A DNA stretch of 64,000 nt from Halovenus rubra (GTDB lineage: Archaea; Halobacteriota; Halobacteria; Halobacteriales; Haloarculaceae): NCBI RefSeq assembly GCF_026586665.1, contig NZ_JAODIY010000004.1, forward strand, positions 390,301 through 454,300. The letters are read 5' to 3'. Within the stretch, counting starts at the first letter, position 1, and every line of letters starts with the position of its first letter. This document shows positions 44,128-51,497 of the stretch, piece by piece. Made by a program: the position numbers and the translations under genes. A model generated the notes under the pieces. The model did not search any database. It was not told the DNA's origin and worked only from the letters and a program-made list of their open reading frames with translations.

Positions 44128-45516
44128 ATGACCAAACGGAGCACTCACGACGCAGTGTCACCCCTTGACGGGCGATATGCCCGCTACACTGAACCGTTGA
44201 CCGAATTCGTCAGCGAGCGTGCGCTCATGCGCGCTCGCGTTGAGGTCGAAGTGGAGTACCTCATCGCGCTTGGGAACCTTGACGCTACGCCGCTCTCGAT
44301 TACCAAAGACCAGCGAGACGAGCTTCGTGACCTGTATCAATCCTTTGACGAAGAAGACGCATCGATTGTCAAACAACTCGAAACAACCGGATACGGTGAG
44401 TATCCAGCGACCAATCACGACGTTAAGGCCGTCGAATATTTCATCCGCGATGGGCTGCCCGAGGACCTCTCGTGTGCCCAGTGGATTCACTTTGCACTCA
44501 CCAGTGAGGACGTAAACAATCTCGCTTACCGGTTGCTCGTCGGCCCAGCAGTGCTGGATATTCTGCTCCCAGAACTCAGAACGGTTCGGGATGCCTTGAC
44601 TGAACTGGCACAGGAGTTTAGCGACCTCCCAATGCTTGCACAGACACACGGCCAGCCCGCGACACCGACGACGTTTGGGAAAGAGATGGCTGTGTACGCG
44701 TCACGCCTTGGCCAACAGATTGGTCGTCTCGAGAACGTCGCCACGTCATTGTCTGGGAAAGTCGCGGGCGCGAGCGGGACCTACGCCGCACATTCGACTG
44801 CGTACCCGGATGTTGACTGGCCGACCTTTAGCGAGAAGTTCGTCGACGGTCTCGGACTGGACCACGAACCGCTGACCACACAAGTCAACCCCTGTGACGA
44901 CCTTGCGGCGGTGTTCGACGCTTTGCGGGGCGCGAACAATGTTTTGCTTGACCTCGATCTTGATATGTGGCTCTATATTTCTGACCGCTATCTCGGGCAG
45001 AAAACCGTCGAGGGTGAGACGGGCTCCTCGACGATGCCTCATAAAGTCAACCCAATTGATTTCGAGAACAGTGAAGGCAATCTCTCGAAGGCCAATTCGG
45101 ATCTGCACTTCCTCGGTGGATATATCACCAACTCGCGACTCCAGCGTGACCTTTCAGATTCGACTGTCAAACGGAATATCGGCGCGTCGCTTGCCCACTG
45201 CTTGATTGGCTACGACAAACTACAGACTGGGCTGGAGAAAGTTGTTCCCAACACGCAGGTTATGGCTAAAGATTTAGCGGAAACACCGGAAATTATCGGC
45301 GAAGCCGTCCAGACAATTCTCCGACGCGAGGGCCACACAGACGCCTACGAGCAGGTTAAGGACCTAACGCGTGGCGAGGAGGTATCGCTGTCTGACTTTC
45401 AGGACTTGTTCGATACGCTCGACATTCCAGAAGCAGTTCGCGAAGAGTTGCAGGCCCTAACGCCAGCAGGCTATATTGGTGTTGCTGAGCATATGGCCAC
45501 AGACGGACCGAAGTAG
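44128..45516 (+). CDS. purB: Adenylosuccinate lyase
   Basis: Acts twice in purine synthesis: SAICAR to AICAR, and adenylosuccinate to AMP, releasing fumarate. The 462 residues starting MTKRSTHDAVSPLDGRYARYTEPL fit the family. The fumarase/aspartase signature is GSSTMPHKVNPIDFEN. Also seen: LTSEDVNNLAYRLLV, TQHGQPA-type QTHGQPATPTTFGKE with the general acid His, and LSDSTVKRNIG. ATG 44128 is chosen; the longer frame upstream overlaps the divergent tmcA start. It is followed closely by serA. Confidence 0.96.
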   Translation: MTKRSTHDAVSPLDGRYARYTEPLTEFVSERALMRARVEVEVEYLIALGNLDATPLSITKDQRDELRDLYQSFDEEDASIVKQLETTGYGEYPATNHDVKAVEYFIRDGLPEDLSCAQWIHFALTSEDVNNLAYRLLVGPAVLDILLPELRTVRDALTELAQEFSDLPMLAQTHGQPATPTTFGKEMAVYASRLGQQIGRLENVATSLSGKVAGASGTYAAHSTAYPDVDWPTFSEKFVDGLGLDHEPLTTQVNPCDDLAAVFDALRGANNVLLDLDLDMWLYISDRYLGQKTVEGETGSSTMPHKVNPIDFENSEGNLSKANSDLHFLGGYITNSRLQRDLSDSTVKRNIGASLAHCLIGYDKLQTGLEKVVPNTQVMAKDLAETPEIIGEAVQTILRREGHTDAYEQVKDLTRGEEVSLSDFQDLFDTLDIPEAVREELQALTPAGYIGVAEHMATDGPK

Positions 45517-45580
45517 TCTCTGGGTCGGCAGGCAATACCAAGAAAACAAAGGTTATTTTCACGCACTCTCATGTCCGGGT

Positions 45581-47173
45581 ATGAACGTACTCGTGACAGA
45601 CCCTATCGCAGCGGCTGGCATCGAGCTGCTCGAAGATAGTGGTCATGAGGTCGAAAAGTCGTACACACTCACAGATGAGGAACTCCTTGCTGCAGTCAAA
45701 GAGACGCACGCGCTCATTGTCCGTTCGGGCACGGAAGTGACGCGGGACGTCTTCGAGGCCGCCGACGACTTACTCATTGTTGGACGTGCTGGCATCGGTG
45801 TCGATAACATCGACCTCGATGCCGCAACCGATAACGGTGTTATCGTTGCGAACGCACCGGAAGGAAACGTTCGAGCTGCAGCGGAGCATACCGTCGCGAT
45901 GACCTTTGCAGCCGCCCGCTCGATTCCACAGGCACACAGCCGCCTCTCGTCAGGGACATGGGCCAAAGGCGAGTTCCTCGGTAGCGAGGTCAACGACAAG
46001 ACCCTCGGCGTGGTTGGCTTTGGCCGTGTCGGCCAAGAAGTAGCCAAACGTCTCGGAAGCCTTGGGATGGATATTGTCGTTTTCGACCCGTACATCAGTG
46101 AGGACCGGGCCGCACAGTTCGGTGCTGACCTCGTCGATAGCCTCGAAGAGTGTCTCACGAATGCGGACTTCCTGACGATTCACACACCCCTGACCGACGA
46201 AACCGAGAACATGATTGCCAAAGAAGAACTCGCCCAGCTTGAAGGTGGCTACGTCGTCAACTGTGCCCGGGGCGGCATCGTCGACGAGCCGGCACTCGCG
46301 AATGCTGTCGAAGATGGCATCCTCAAAGGTGCGGCAATCGACGTTTTCGCTGACGAGCCTGTCTCGTCGGATAATCCGCTGCTTGATGTCGAGAACGTCA
46401 TCGTCACGCCACACCTTGGTGCTTCAACCGAGGCAGCACAAGAGAATGTCGCTGTCTCGACGGCCGAACAGGTCCTTGCCGCGTTCGAGGGTGAGCCGGT
46501 GGTTAATGCACTCAATGCACCATCGGTCGACGAGAGCTCTTACCCTACTATCGAGCCATACGTGGGACTGGCAGACACCGCAGGAGAGATTGCCGTTCAG
46601 TTGCTCGACGGACGAGTCGAGAGCGTGGAAGTGAGCTACGCCGGCGATATTGCGAACAAGGATATCGACCTCGTGACAGCAAGCGCGCTGAAAGGTGTCT
46701 TCGAACCGCTTGAATGGCAGGTCAACGCTGTCAACGCACCCCGAATCGCGAACCAGCGCGGTATCGAGGTTGTTGAGACAAAGACAAGACGTGCTGAAGA
46801 CTTCCAGTCACTCGTCACGGTCACGGCGGGCAACAACGAGGAGAGCGTGGGTGTCTGTGGAACACTGTTTGCCGGTGATGACCCGCGTATCGTCCGCATC
46901 GACGGCTACCGCGTTGATGCTGTCCCTCACGGCCACATGCTCGTTGCGCGAAACACGGATGAACCGGGCGTTATCGGCTTTATTGGCAGTACTCTCGGTG
47001 AGGCAGACGTCAATATCGCAGGGATGTTCAATGGCCGAGAGACAATCGGCGGGGAAGCGCTCTCTGTCTATAATCTCGACAACGAAGTTCCGGAGAGTGT
47101 CCTCGACCGTCTTGACGAAGACGGACGCATCATGGGAACGAAGTATATTTCGCTGGACAACGGCGATAACTGA
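45581..47173 (+). CDS. serA: D-3-phosphoglycerate dehydrogenase with ACT domain
   Basis: First step of serine synthesis: 3-phosphoglycerate to 3-phosphohydroxypyruvate. The 530 residues start MNVLVTDPIAAAGIELL at the ATG 45581. NAD-binding VVGFGRVGQEVAKRLG; catalytic set R in VNCARGGIVDE, E in IDVFADEPV and H in VTPHLGAST; the long-form ASB domain (about 325-450) and a C-terminal ACT domain (DEPGVIGFIGSTLGEADVNIAGM). This is the type 1 long form, likely subject to serine feedback through ACT. It begins 64 bases after purB and is followed by hisD. Confidence 0.96.
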   Translation: MNVLVTDPIAAAGIELLEDSGHEVEKSYTLTDEELLAAVKETHALIVRSGTEVTRDVFEAADDLLIVGRAGIGVDNIDLDAATDNGVIVANAPEGNVRAAAEHTVAMTFAAARSIPQAHSRLSSGTWAKGEFLGSEVNDKTLGVVGFGRVGQEVAKRLGSLGMDIVVFDPYISEDRAAQFGADLVDSLEECLTNADFLTIHTPLTDETENMIAKEELAQLEGGYVVNCARGGIVDEPALANAVEDGILKGAAIDVFADEPVSSDNPLLDVENVIVTPHLGASTEAAQENVAVSTAEQVLAAFEGEPVVNALNAPSVDESSYPTIEPYVGLADTAGEIAVQLLDGRVESVEVSYAGDIANKDIDLVTASALKGVFEPLEWQVNAVNAPRIANQRGIEVVETKTRRAEDFQSLVTVTAGNNEESVGVCGTLFAGDDPRIVRIDGYRVDAVPHGHMLVARNTDEPGVIGFIGSTLGEADVNIAGMFNGRETIGGEALSVYNLDNEVPESVLDRLDEDGRIMGTKYISLDNGDN

Positions 47174-47238
47174 CTCTGATCGACTGTCCCATCTCCTGAG
47201 AGCGACAGACAGTTAGTGTCGGCATCGGAACACTGAGT

Positions 47239-48504
47239 ATGGACATACGCACGATACCAGACCTTTCGCCGGCAACACGCCGAGACATATTTGAACGGTC
47301 GAGCGGCGTCGAGTCGGTCCGCGATGACGTGTGTGATATTATCGAACGGGTTCGTGAGGAGGGTGACGTGGCACTTCGGGAGTACGCAAAGGAGTTCGAT
47401 GACGTCACTGTCGGGACTATCGATATTACTGATAAGGTAGCGCGTGCAGCGGATGCTATCGATGACGAGGTACTCGAAGCCATCGAGACGGCTGCCGAGA
47501 ACATCCGTGTATTCCACGAACGCCAGCGTCCCGAGGACTGGCGCGAAGAGTTCGAGGGTCGGGAACTCGGACGCCGGTTTCGCCCGCTCAGCACAGCCGG
47601 TGTCTACGCGCCCGGTGGGACTGCTTCCTACCCTTCGAGTGCACTAATGGGAATTATTCCAGCAAAGGTTGCTGGTGTAGACCACGTCGCCGTGACCACG
47701 CCACCGGCAGAAAATATTTCCCAGGCAACACTGGCCGCGATTCACGTTGGAGGGGCTGATGCTGTCTACCAAGTCGGTGGTGCACAGGCTATTGGAGCGC
47801 TCGCATACGGGACGGAGACAGTCAATTCCTGTGACGTTGTGGTCGGCCCCGGAAACCGGTGGGTGACTGCCGCCAAAGCTGAAGTGCAGGGTGACGTGAA
47901 AATTGATTTCCTCGCTGGGCCAAGCGAACTGCTTGTCGTTGCTGACGAGTCGGCCAACCCGGAACTCGTCGCGGCTGACCTTGTTGCACAGGCTGAACAC
48001 GATACTGACGCGGCGGTCGCAGCGGTGACGGCCAACGAATCTTTCGCAGCGAAAATCGCTGCAGAGGTAGAAAATCAGGCCAGTGAGCTACCCCGGGAAG
48101 CAGTTATCCGCGATGCTCTCGAAAACGAGGCGAGTGGCATCTTCGTGGCTCGGTCGATGAGTGAGGCGACGCTGTTTGCTGACGAGTACGCGAGTGAACA
48201 CCTTTCGATAGTTGCCGAGGACGACGAAGAGTTACTGGAGCGCATCGATAACGCCGGCTCGGTCTTCTTGGGGCCTCATACGCCAGTTGCTGCCGGTGAT
48301 TATGCGAGTGGTCCAAATCACGTCCTGCCGACAGGCGGGGAAGCCAAACGCGAGGGTGGGCTGTCAGTTGAGACGTTCCTTCGGTCTTCGACTGTCCAGC
48401 GGCTCTCGAAGGAATCGTTAGCTGACATTTCGGGAGCAATTACTACGCTCGCTCGCACCGAAGGACTAGATGGTCACGCAAAAAGCATCGAAAAGCGGCA
48501 GTAA
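47239..48504 (+). CDS. hisD: Histidinol dehydrogenase
   Basis: Catalyses the last two steps of histidine synthesis, histidinol to histidine, with NAD and zinc. A 421-residue protein: [23 protein letters not shown], the [18 protein letters not shown] signature, [30 protein letters not shown], and EHLSIVAED and [10 protein letters not shown] blocks carrying zinc and catalytic residues. Same strand as serA, 65 bases apart. Its stop codon abuts the stop of the small RHH gene on the other strand. Confidence 0.97.
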   Translation: MDIRTIPDLSPATRRDIFERSSGVESVRDDVCDIIERVREEGDVALREYAKEFDDVTVGTIDITDKVARAADAIDDEVLEAIETAAENIRVFHERQRPEDWREEFEGRELGRRFRPLSTAGVYAPGGTASYPSSALMGIIPAKVAGVDHVAVTTPPAENISQATLAAIHVGGADAVYQVGGAQAIGALAYGTETVNSCDVVVGPGNRWVTAAKAEVQGDVKIDFLAGPSELLVVADESANPELVAADLVAQAEHDTDAAVAAVTANESFAAKIAAEVENQASELPREAVIRDALENEASGIFVARSMSEATLFADEYASEHLSIVAEDDEELLERIDNAGSVFLGPHTPVAAGDYASGPNHVLPTGGEAKREGGLSVETFLRSSTVQRLSKESLADISGAITTLARTEGLDGHAKSIEKRQ

Positions 48505-48678
48505 CTACTCCTCGTCGATGCGACCTTGACGAGCATCGATTTCGTCTAGCGTGTCGAGTGTTTTGCGGATTGACGCACGGACTGCTTCACTCCTGTTGAC
48601 GAACTTTCCTTCGTCGCCGACATGTTTATCCAAATCATCAAGTAACTCGTCGGGAACCTCTACGCTGACTTTAGCCAT
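48505..48678 (-). CDS. Ribbon-helix-helix microprotein (CopG-like, 57 residues)
   Basis: Reads MAKVSVEVPDELLDDLDKHVG, then FVNRSEAVRASIRKTLDTLDEIDARQGRIDEE. This is a complete ribbon-helix-helix fold: strand KVSVEVP for DNA contact, helix 1 ELLDDLDKHV, helix 2 RSEAVRASIRKTL. It dimerises to bind an operator in the known family. It is too short for many gene callers. Its stop codon directly abuts the hisD stop. The target is not known, but RHH genes often regulate themselves and a neighbour. Confidence 0.88.
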   Translation of the reverse strand: MAKVSVEVPDELLDDLDKHVGDEGKFVNRSEAVRASIRKTLDTLDEIDARQGRIDEE

Positions 48679-48723
48679 GGCTTCATATTCGATATCAGGC
48701 CTCTAAACAGTGTTGAGATAGAA

Positions 48724-49932
48724 CTAGTCTGACTGCCGTCGAACCGGAGGAATTGTCTCGTACGTGAGAAGACGCCAGAGCCATTCCATTGGCCCGAACC
48801 GGAAGTACCGAAGCCAGAGCACTGAGAGCGGTAGCTGGACGAGCCAGATGCAGACGACAACTCCGAGTGCTTCGGCCCGCGTCACCTGCCCGAACAAGCC
48901 CAGACCGTGACCATAGAAAATTGTCGTGGCGATAACGGTCTGAAGAATGTAGTTGCTAAAGGCTGTCCGGCCAACAGCAGCAAGTCCGCGTGTTACTAAT
49001 CCACTAGGCCACCGTCGACAGAACAACATAATAAGAGCGATATACCCACCTGCAAGGAAAAAGCTGCCCCAGTAGTTGAACTGCTGCCAGAAAATAATAG
49101 CCGACACACCCCAATCGTTCATTTCAATAAATGCAACACCAGCGAGCGTAAGCCCCAGTCCGATTGAGCCACCGCCGACGAGCAGTCGCCGATAAAACTG
49201 CGATGACCGCTTGTTTGTAAGAATACCCCATTTGAACAACGCCATACCAAGCACCATTGCACCGGCGACCCGCCAGAAGGTGTATGCGATGAACGATTCG
49301 GTCTGGCGTGTAATCGAGGTGGAAAGACGGTGGTCCATCTGGGCAAACCAACCGCTCTGATACGTCTCTATCTCGGCCTGCAATGCTGACTGGGCCGGCT
49401 CAAAGGAGCTTGCGAGCTCACTTGTCTGAGCCGAGAGGCCAATGAGAATCTCCATCAGAGAGGGGATAGCGAGCAAAATAACCCCGAGTCCACACAGTGA
49501 TTGGGCAGAGTGATCGCGTAAATAGACCACAAGCAGCGCAGTGACACCGTAGGCAACGAGAATGTCACCATACCAGAGTAAATAGGCATGAGCAAGCCCA
49601 AAAATAATAAGCCAGCCTGAGCGCTTAAAGAACAGCGTGAGTGCAGAGCTTTCTTTTTTCTTTGCATTTTCTGTGAAAAGTAAGACGCCACCACCGAATA
49701 GAATGGTAAATAATGTTATGAACTTCTGTTCAGCAAAGACGTGGCCGACGAACCATGCCCAGTAGTTCGAACCAGTAAAATCACTGTACACAGTCGGGTT
49801 GGACAGGACAATCTCCGGCATCGAGAACAGTCGGATATTGATGACTAGAATACCCAGCAGCGCGAACCCACGGAGCGCGTCGAGTGCAACAATCCGTTCC
49901 GACGGGGGTGTCGGGCCATTCTCTGAACTCAT
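48724..49932 (-). CDS. DUF418 family membrane protein
   Basis: A 402-residue polytopic membrane protein starting MSSENGPTPPSERIVALDALRGFALLGILVIN, the DUF418 N-terminal signature (RIxxLDxLRGFALLGIL). Eight or more helices follow. The C-terminal DUF418 block is TAFSNYILQTVIATTIFYGHGLGLFG and the ending PLSVLWLRYFRFGPMEWLWRLLTY. The family resembles acyltransferase-3/DUF1624-type membrane enzymes, but the substrate is unknown. Minus strand, single gene. Confidence 0.9.
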   Translation of the reverse strand: MSSENGPTPPSERIVALDALRGFALLGILVINIRLFSMPEIVLSNPTVYSDFTGSNYWAWFVGHVFAEQKFITLFTILFGGGVLLFTENAKKKESSALTLFFKRSGWLIIFGLAHAYLLWYGDILVAYGVTALLVVYLRDHSAQSLCGLGVILLAIPSLMEILIGLSAQTSELASSFEPAQSALQAEIETYQSGWFAQMDHRLSTSITRQTESFIAYTFWRVAGAMVLGMALFKWGILTNKRSSQFYRRLLVGGGSIGLGLTLAGVAFIEMNDWGVSAIIFWQQFNYWGSFFLAGGYIALIMLFCRRWPSGLVTRGLAAVGRTAFSNYILQTVIATTIFYGHGLGLFGQVTRAEALGVVVCIWLVQLPLSVLWLRYFRFGPMEWLWRLLTYETIPPVRRQSD

Positions 49933-50092
49933 CTTTGCTCAGTCTTCCGGATGGAACCCACAAAAGCAATGGTATCTCGACGCTTCAACGAGAGAAACAG
50001 GCATCTACCTCAACAAACAATAGAGGCTCCTGTAACACATCCCTCTATATATCGGAGGTACCTATATACAGTTCCTCGGAAAATGTTTTGAC

Positions 50093-50350
50093 ATGCATCC
50101 ACTGGAAATTATCGAAACTCAGGTACACCCATTGAAATTGTTTGGAACTGTCCTCATACTGCTTGGCGGGCTTTTGTTGACTGGATACAGTATTGGCTAT
50201 ATTATAATGGATTCGGGGTATGATTTGAACACGACTCTCTGGGGATACTATGCATTATTTGGACTCATTCTGGCTGCGCTTGGCGGTCTTCTCTGGGCTA
50301 TTGCCCGCCAAGACGTCAGTGCTCTCAGCCAGCAGCCAGAGAACGCATAG
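50093..50350 (+). CDS. Two-helix small membrane protein
   Basis: An 85-residue protein with two hydrophobic helices (about residues 14-38 and 49-71), Gly-rich (LFGTVLILLGGLLLTGYSIGY; LFGLILAALGGLLWAIA), and short charged ends. No recognised family. Composition is less acidic than cytoplasmic neighbours, as expected for a membrane protein. Single gene with an AT-rich upstream region (CTCTATATATCGG near 50041). Function unknown. Confidence 0.6.
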   Translation: MHPLEIIETQVHPLKLFGTVLILLGGLLLTGYSIGYIIMDSGYDLNTTLWGYYALFGLILAALGGLLWAIARQDVSALSQQPENA

Positions 50351-50453
50351 CTAGTAGACGAGCGTGTTTGAACCATTACAAGACGAGTGATAAATACAAC
50401 GCCCACATCGGCAACTCACCGTTTGAGTTGGAACAGGAGGTGAGAATATTTGC

Positions 50454-50561
50454 TTAGATGACAAATAGAATCACATACCCACCGATAACTGCGACAACGT
50501 TCCAGAAAACGAGCTGTATGGCTTGCTTCTTTTGCTCAGCACTAAGATCGTCTATCGACAT
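50454..50561 (-). CDS. 35-residue single-span membrane peptide
   Basis: Encodes MSIDDLSAEQKKQAIQLVFW followed by NVVAVIGGYVILFVI and a stop. An amphipathic charged head (EQKKQAIQ) leads into one hydrophobic helix that ends the protein. A head with Asp/Glu and a clean TM helix is unlikely by chance, but with only 35 codons this is tentative. AAAAGTTAAAAC lies just upstream. Confidence 0.5.
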   Translation of the reverse strand: MSIDDLSAEQKKQAIQLVFWNVVAVIGGYVILFVI

Positions 50562-50734
50562 GTTTTAACTTTTTGGCAAGCTGGTTTCAATCTTTCTCAC
50601 ATACGCGTGCGCTGAGACACCTTCTTCGGATAGAATCTCTCGGAAAACGCTACGTCTCACTGTTCAATGCTTTTCTGAACACCAGCGCCAAAAGCTACAC
50701 AAAAATAATAATACTGGAACAAGTAGATGCTCTG

Positions 50735-51217
50735 GTGTCTACATTCACTGAACCCGCAGTCGGCCGAAATGACCAGACAACTGCGTACAAATTTTTGGAT
50801 ACGCTCTCGTATGTCCGGGTTTCTGGAGAGGAGACAAACGGACGGAGTTCGGTTGTCGAAATGCATCTTCGAGAAGGACATGCACCGCCGATGCATGTCC
50901 ATAAGAACGCAGATGAGACAGTTATTGTTTTGGATGGCGCAGTAACTGCCCACACAGCTGAAGGCACTTACTCCGTCACAGCAGGTGAGACTGTTGTTCT
51001 CCCAAAAGAACAAAAACACAGCCTCGTCGCAGATAAGCAGTCTGTCGTATTGACTTCAACGGCACCAGCTGGATTCGATACGTTTGTCACAGCCGTCGGA
51101 GAGCCGACCGACGACGAAACAGTCCCAACTGAGCCACCCTCCAAAGAAGCAATTGGCCGCGTAAACGCCCTTGCCGATGAGCACAATATCAAAATCACGG
51201 GACCACCTCCAATCTGA
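50735..51217 (+). CDS. Cupin-domain protein
   Basis: A 160-residue single cupin. The frame is open from 50573, but the first 54 codons (MASWFQSFSHTRAL...) are basic and overlap an AT-rich promoter (AAAAATAATAATAC at 50701-50714). GTG 50735 about 25 bases downstream is therefore the likely leaderless start. Motif 1: GHAPPMHVHKNADETVIVLDGAVTAH with His, His and Glu ligands. Motif 2: AGETVVLPKEQKHSLVA with the second-motif His. Metal-binding competent. Substrate unknown; resembles quercetinase/oxalate-decarboxylase-like small cupins. Start less certain than identity. Confidence 0.78.
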   Translation: MSTFTEPAVGRNDQTTAYKFLDTLSYVRVSGEETNGRSSVVEMHLREGHAPPMHVHKNADETVIVLDGAVTAHTAEGTYSVTAGETVVLPKEQKHSLVADKQSVVLTSTAPAGFDTFVTAVGEPTDDETVPTEPPSKEAIGRVNALADEHNIKITGPPPI

Positions 51218-51497
51218 GAAATGTTTCCCAACGGATAATACACGTGGAGGTACAGCACATGACTCTCTCATTGTTGTGTTCTATCCGGTACTCGAGACAT
51301 CGCGTGTGAGTGATAGCGTCTATGGTAGGTCTGGCTAAAGCCTGCTACTGTCGGTTTTTGTGTCGATACTGACCGATACGAAGCCTTGTCAGTACCAGAG
51401 CCTGCCGTTACAGACAGGCGCTTGACTTTCTGAAAGTCCGTGCATATTTTCGTGCATGTCCGTCAGCTGGAGCATTACCGCACCGTCACCTTTGGCG

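Noticed and set aside
50573..50734. Upstream extension of the cupin gene
   Set aside because: The 54 extra residues are basic and overlap the AT-rich promoter; the GTG at 50735 fits a leaderless start.
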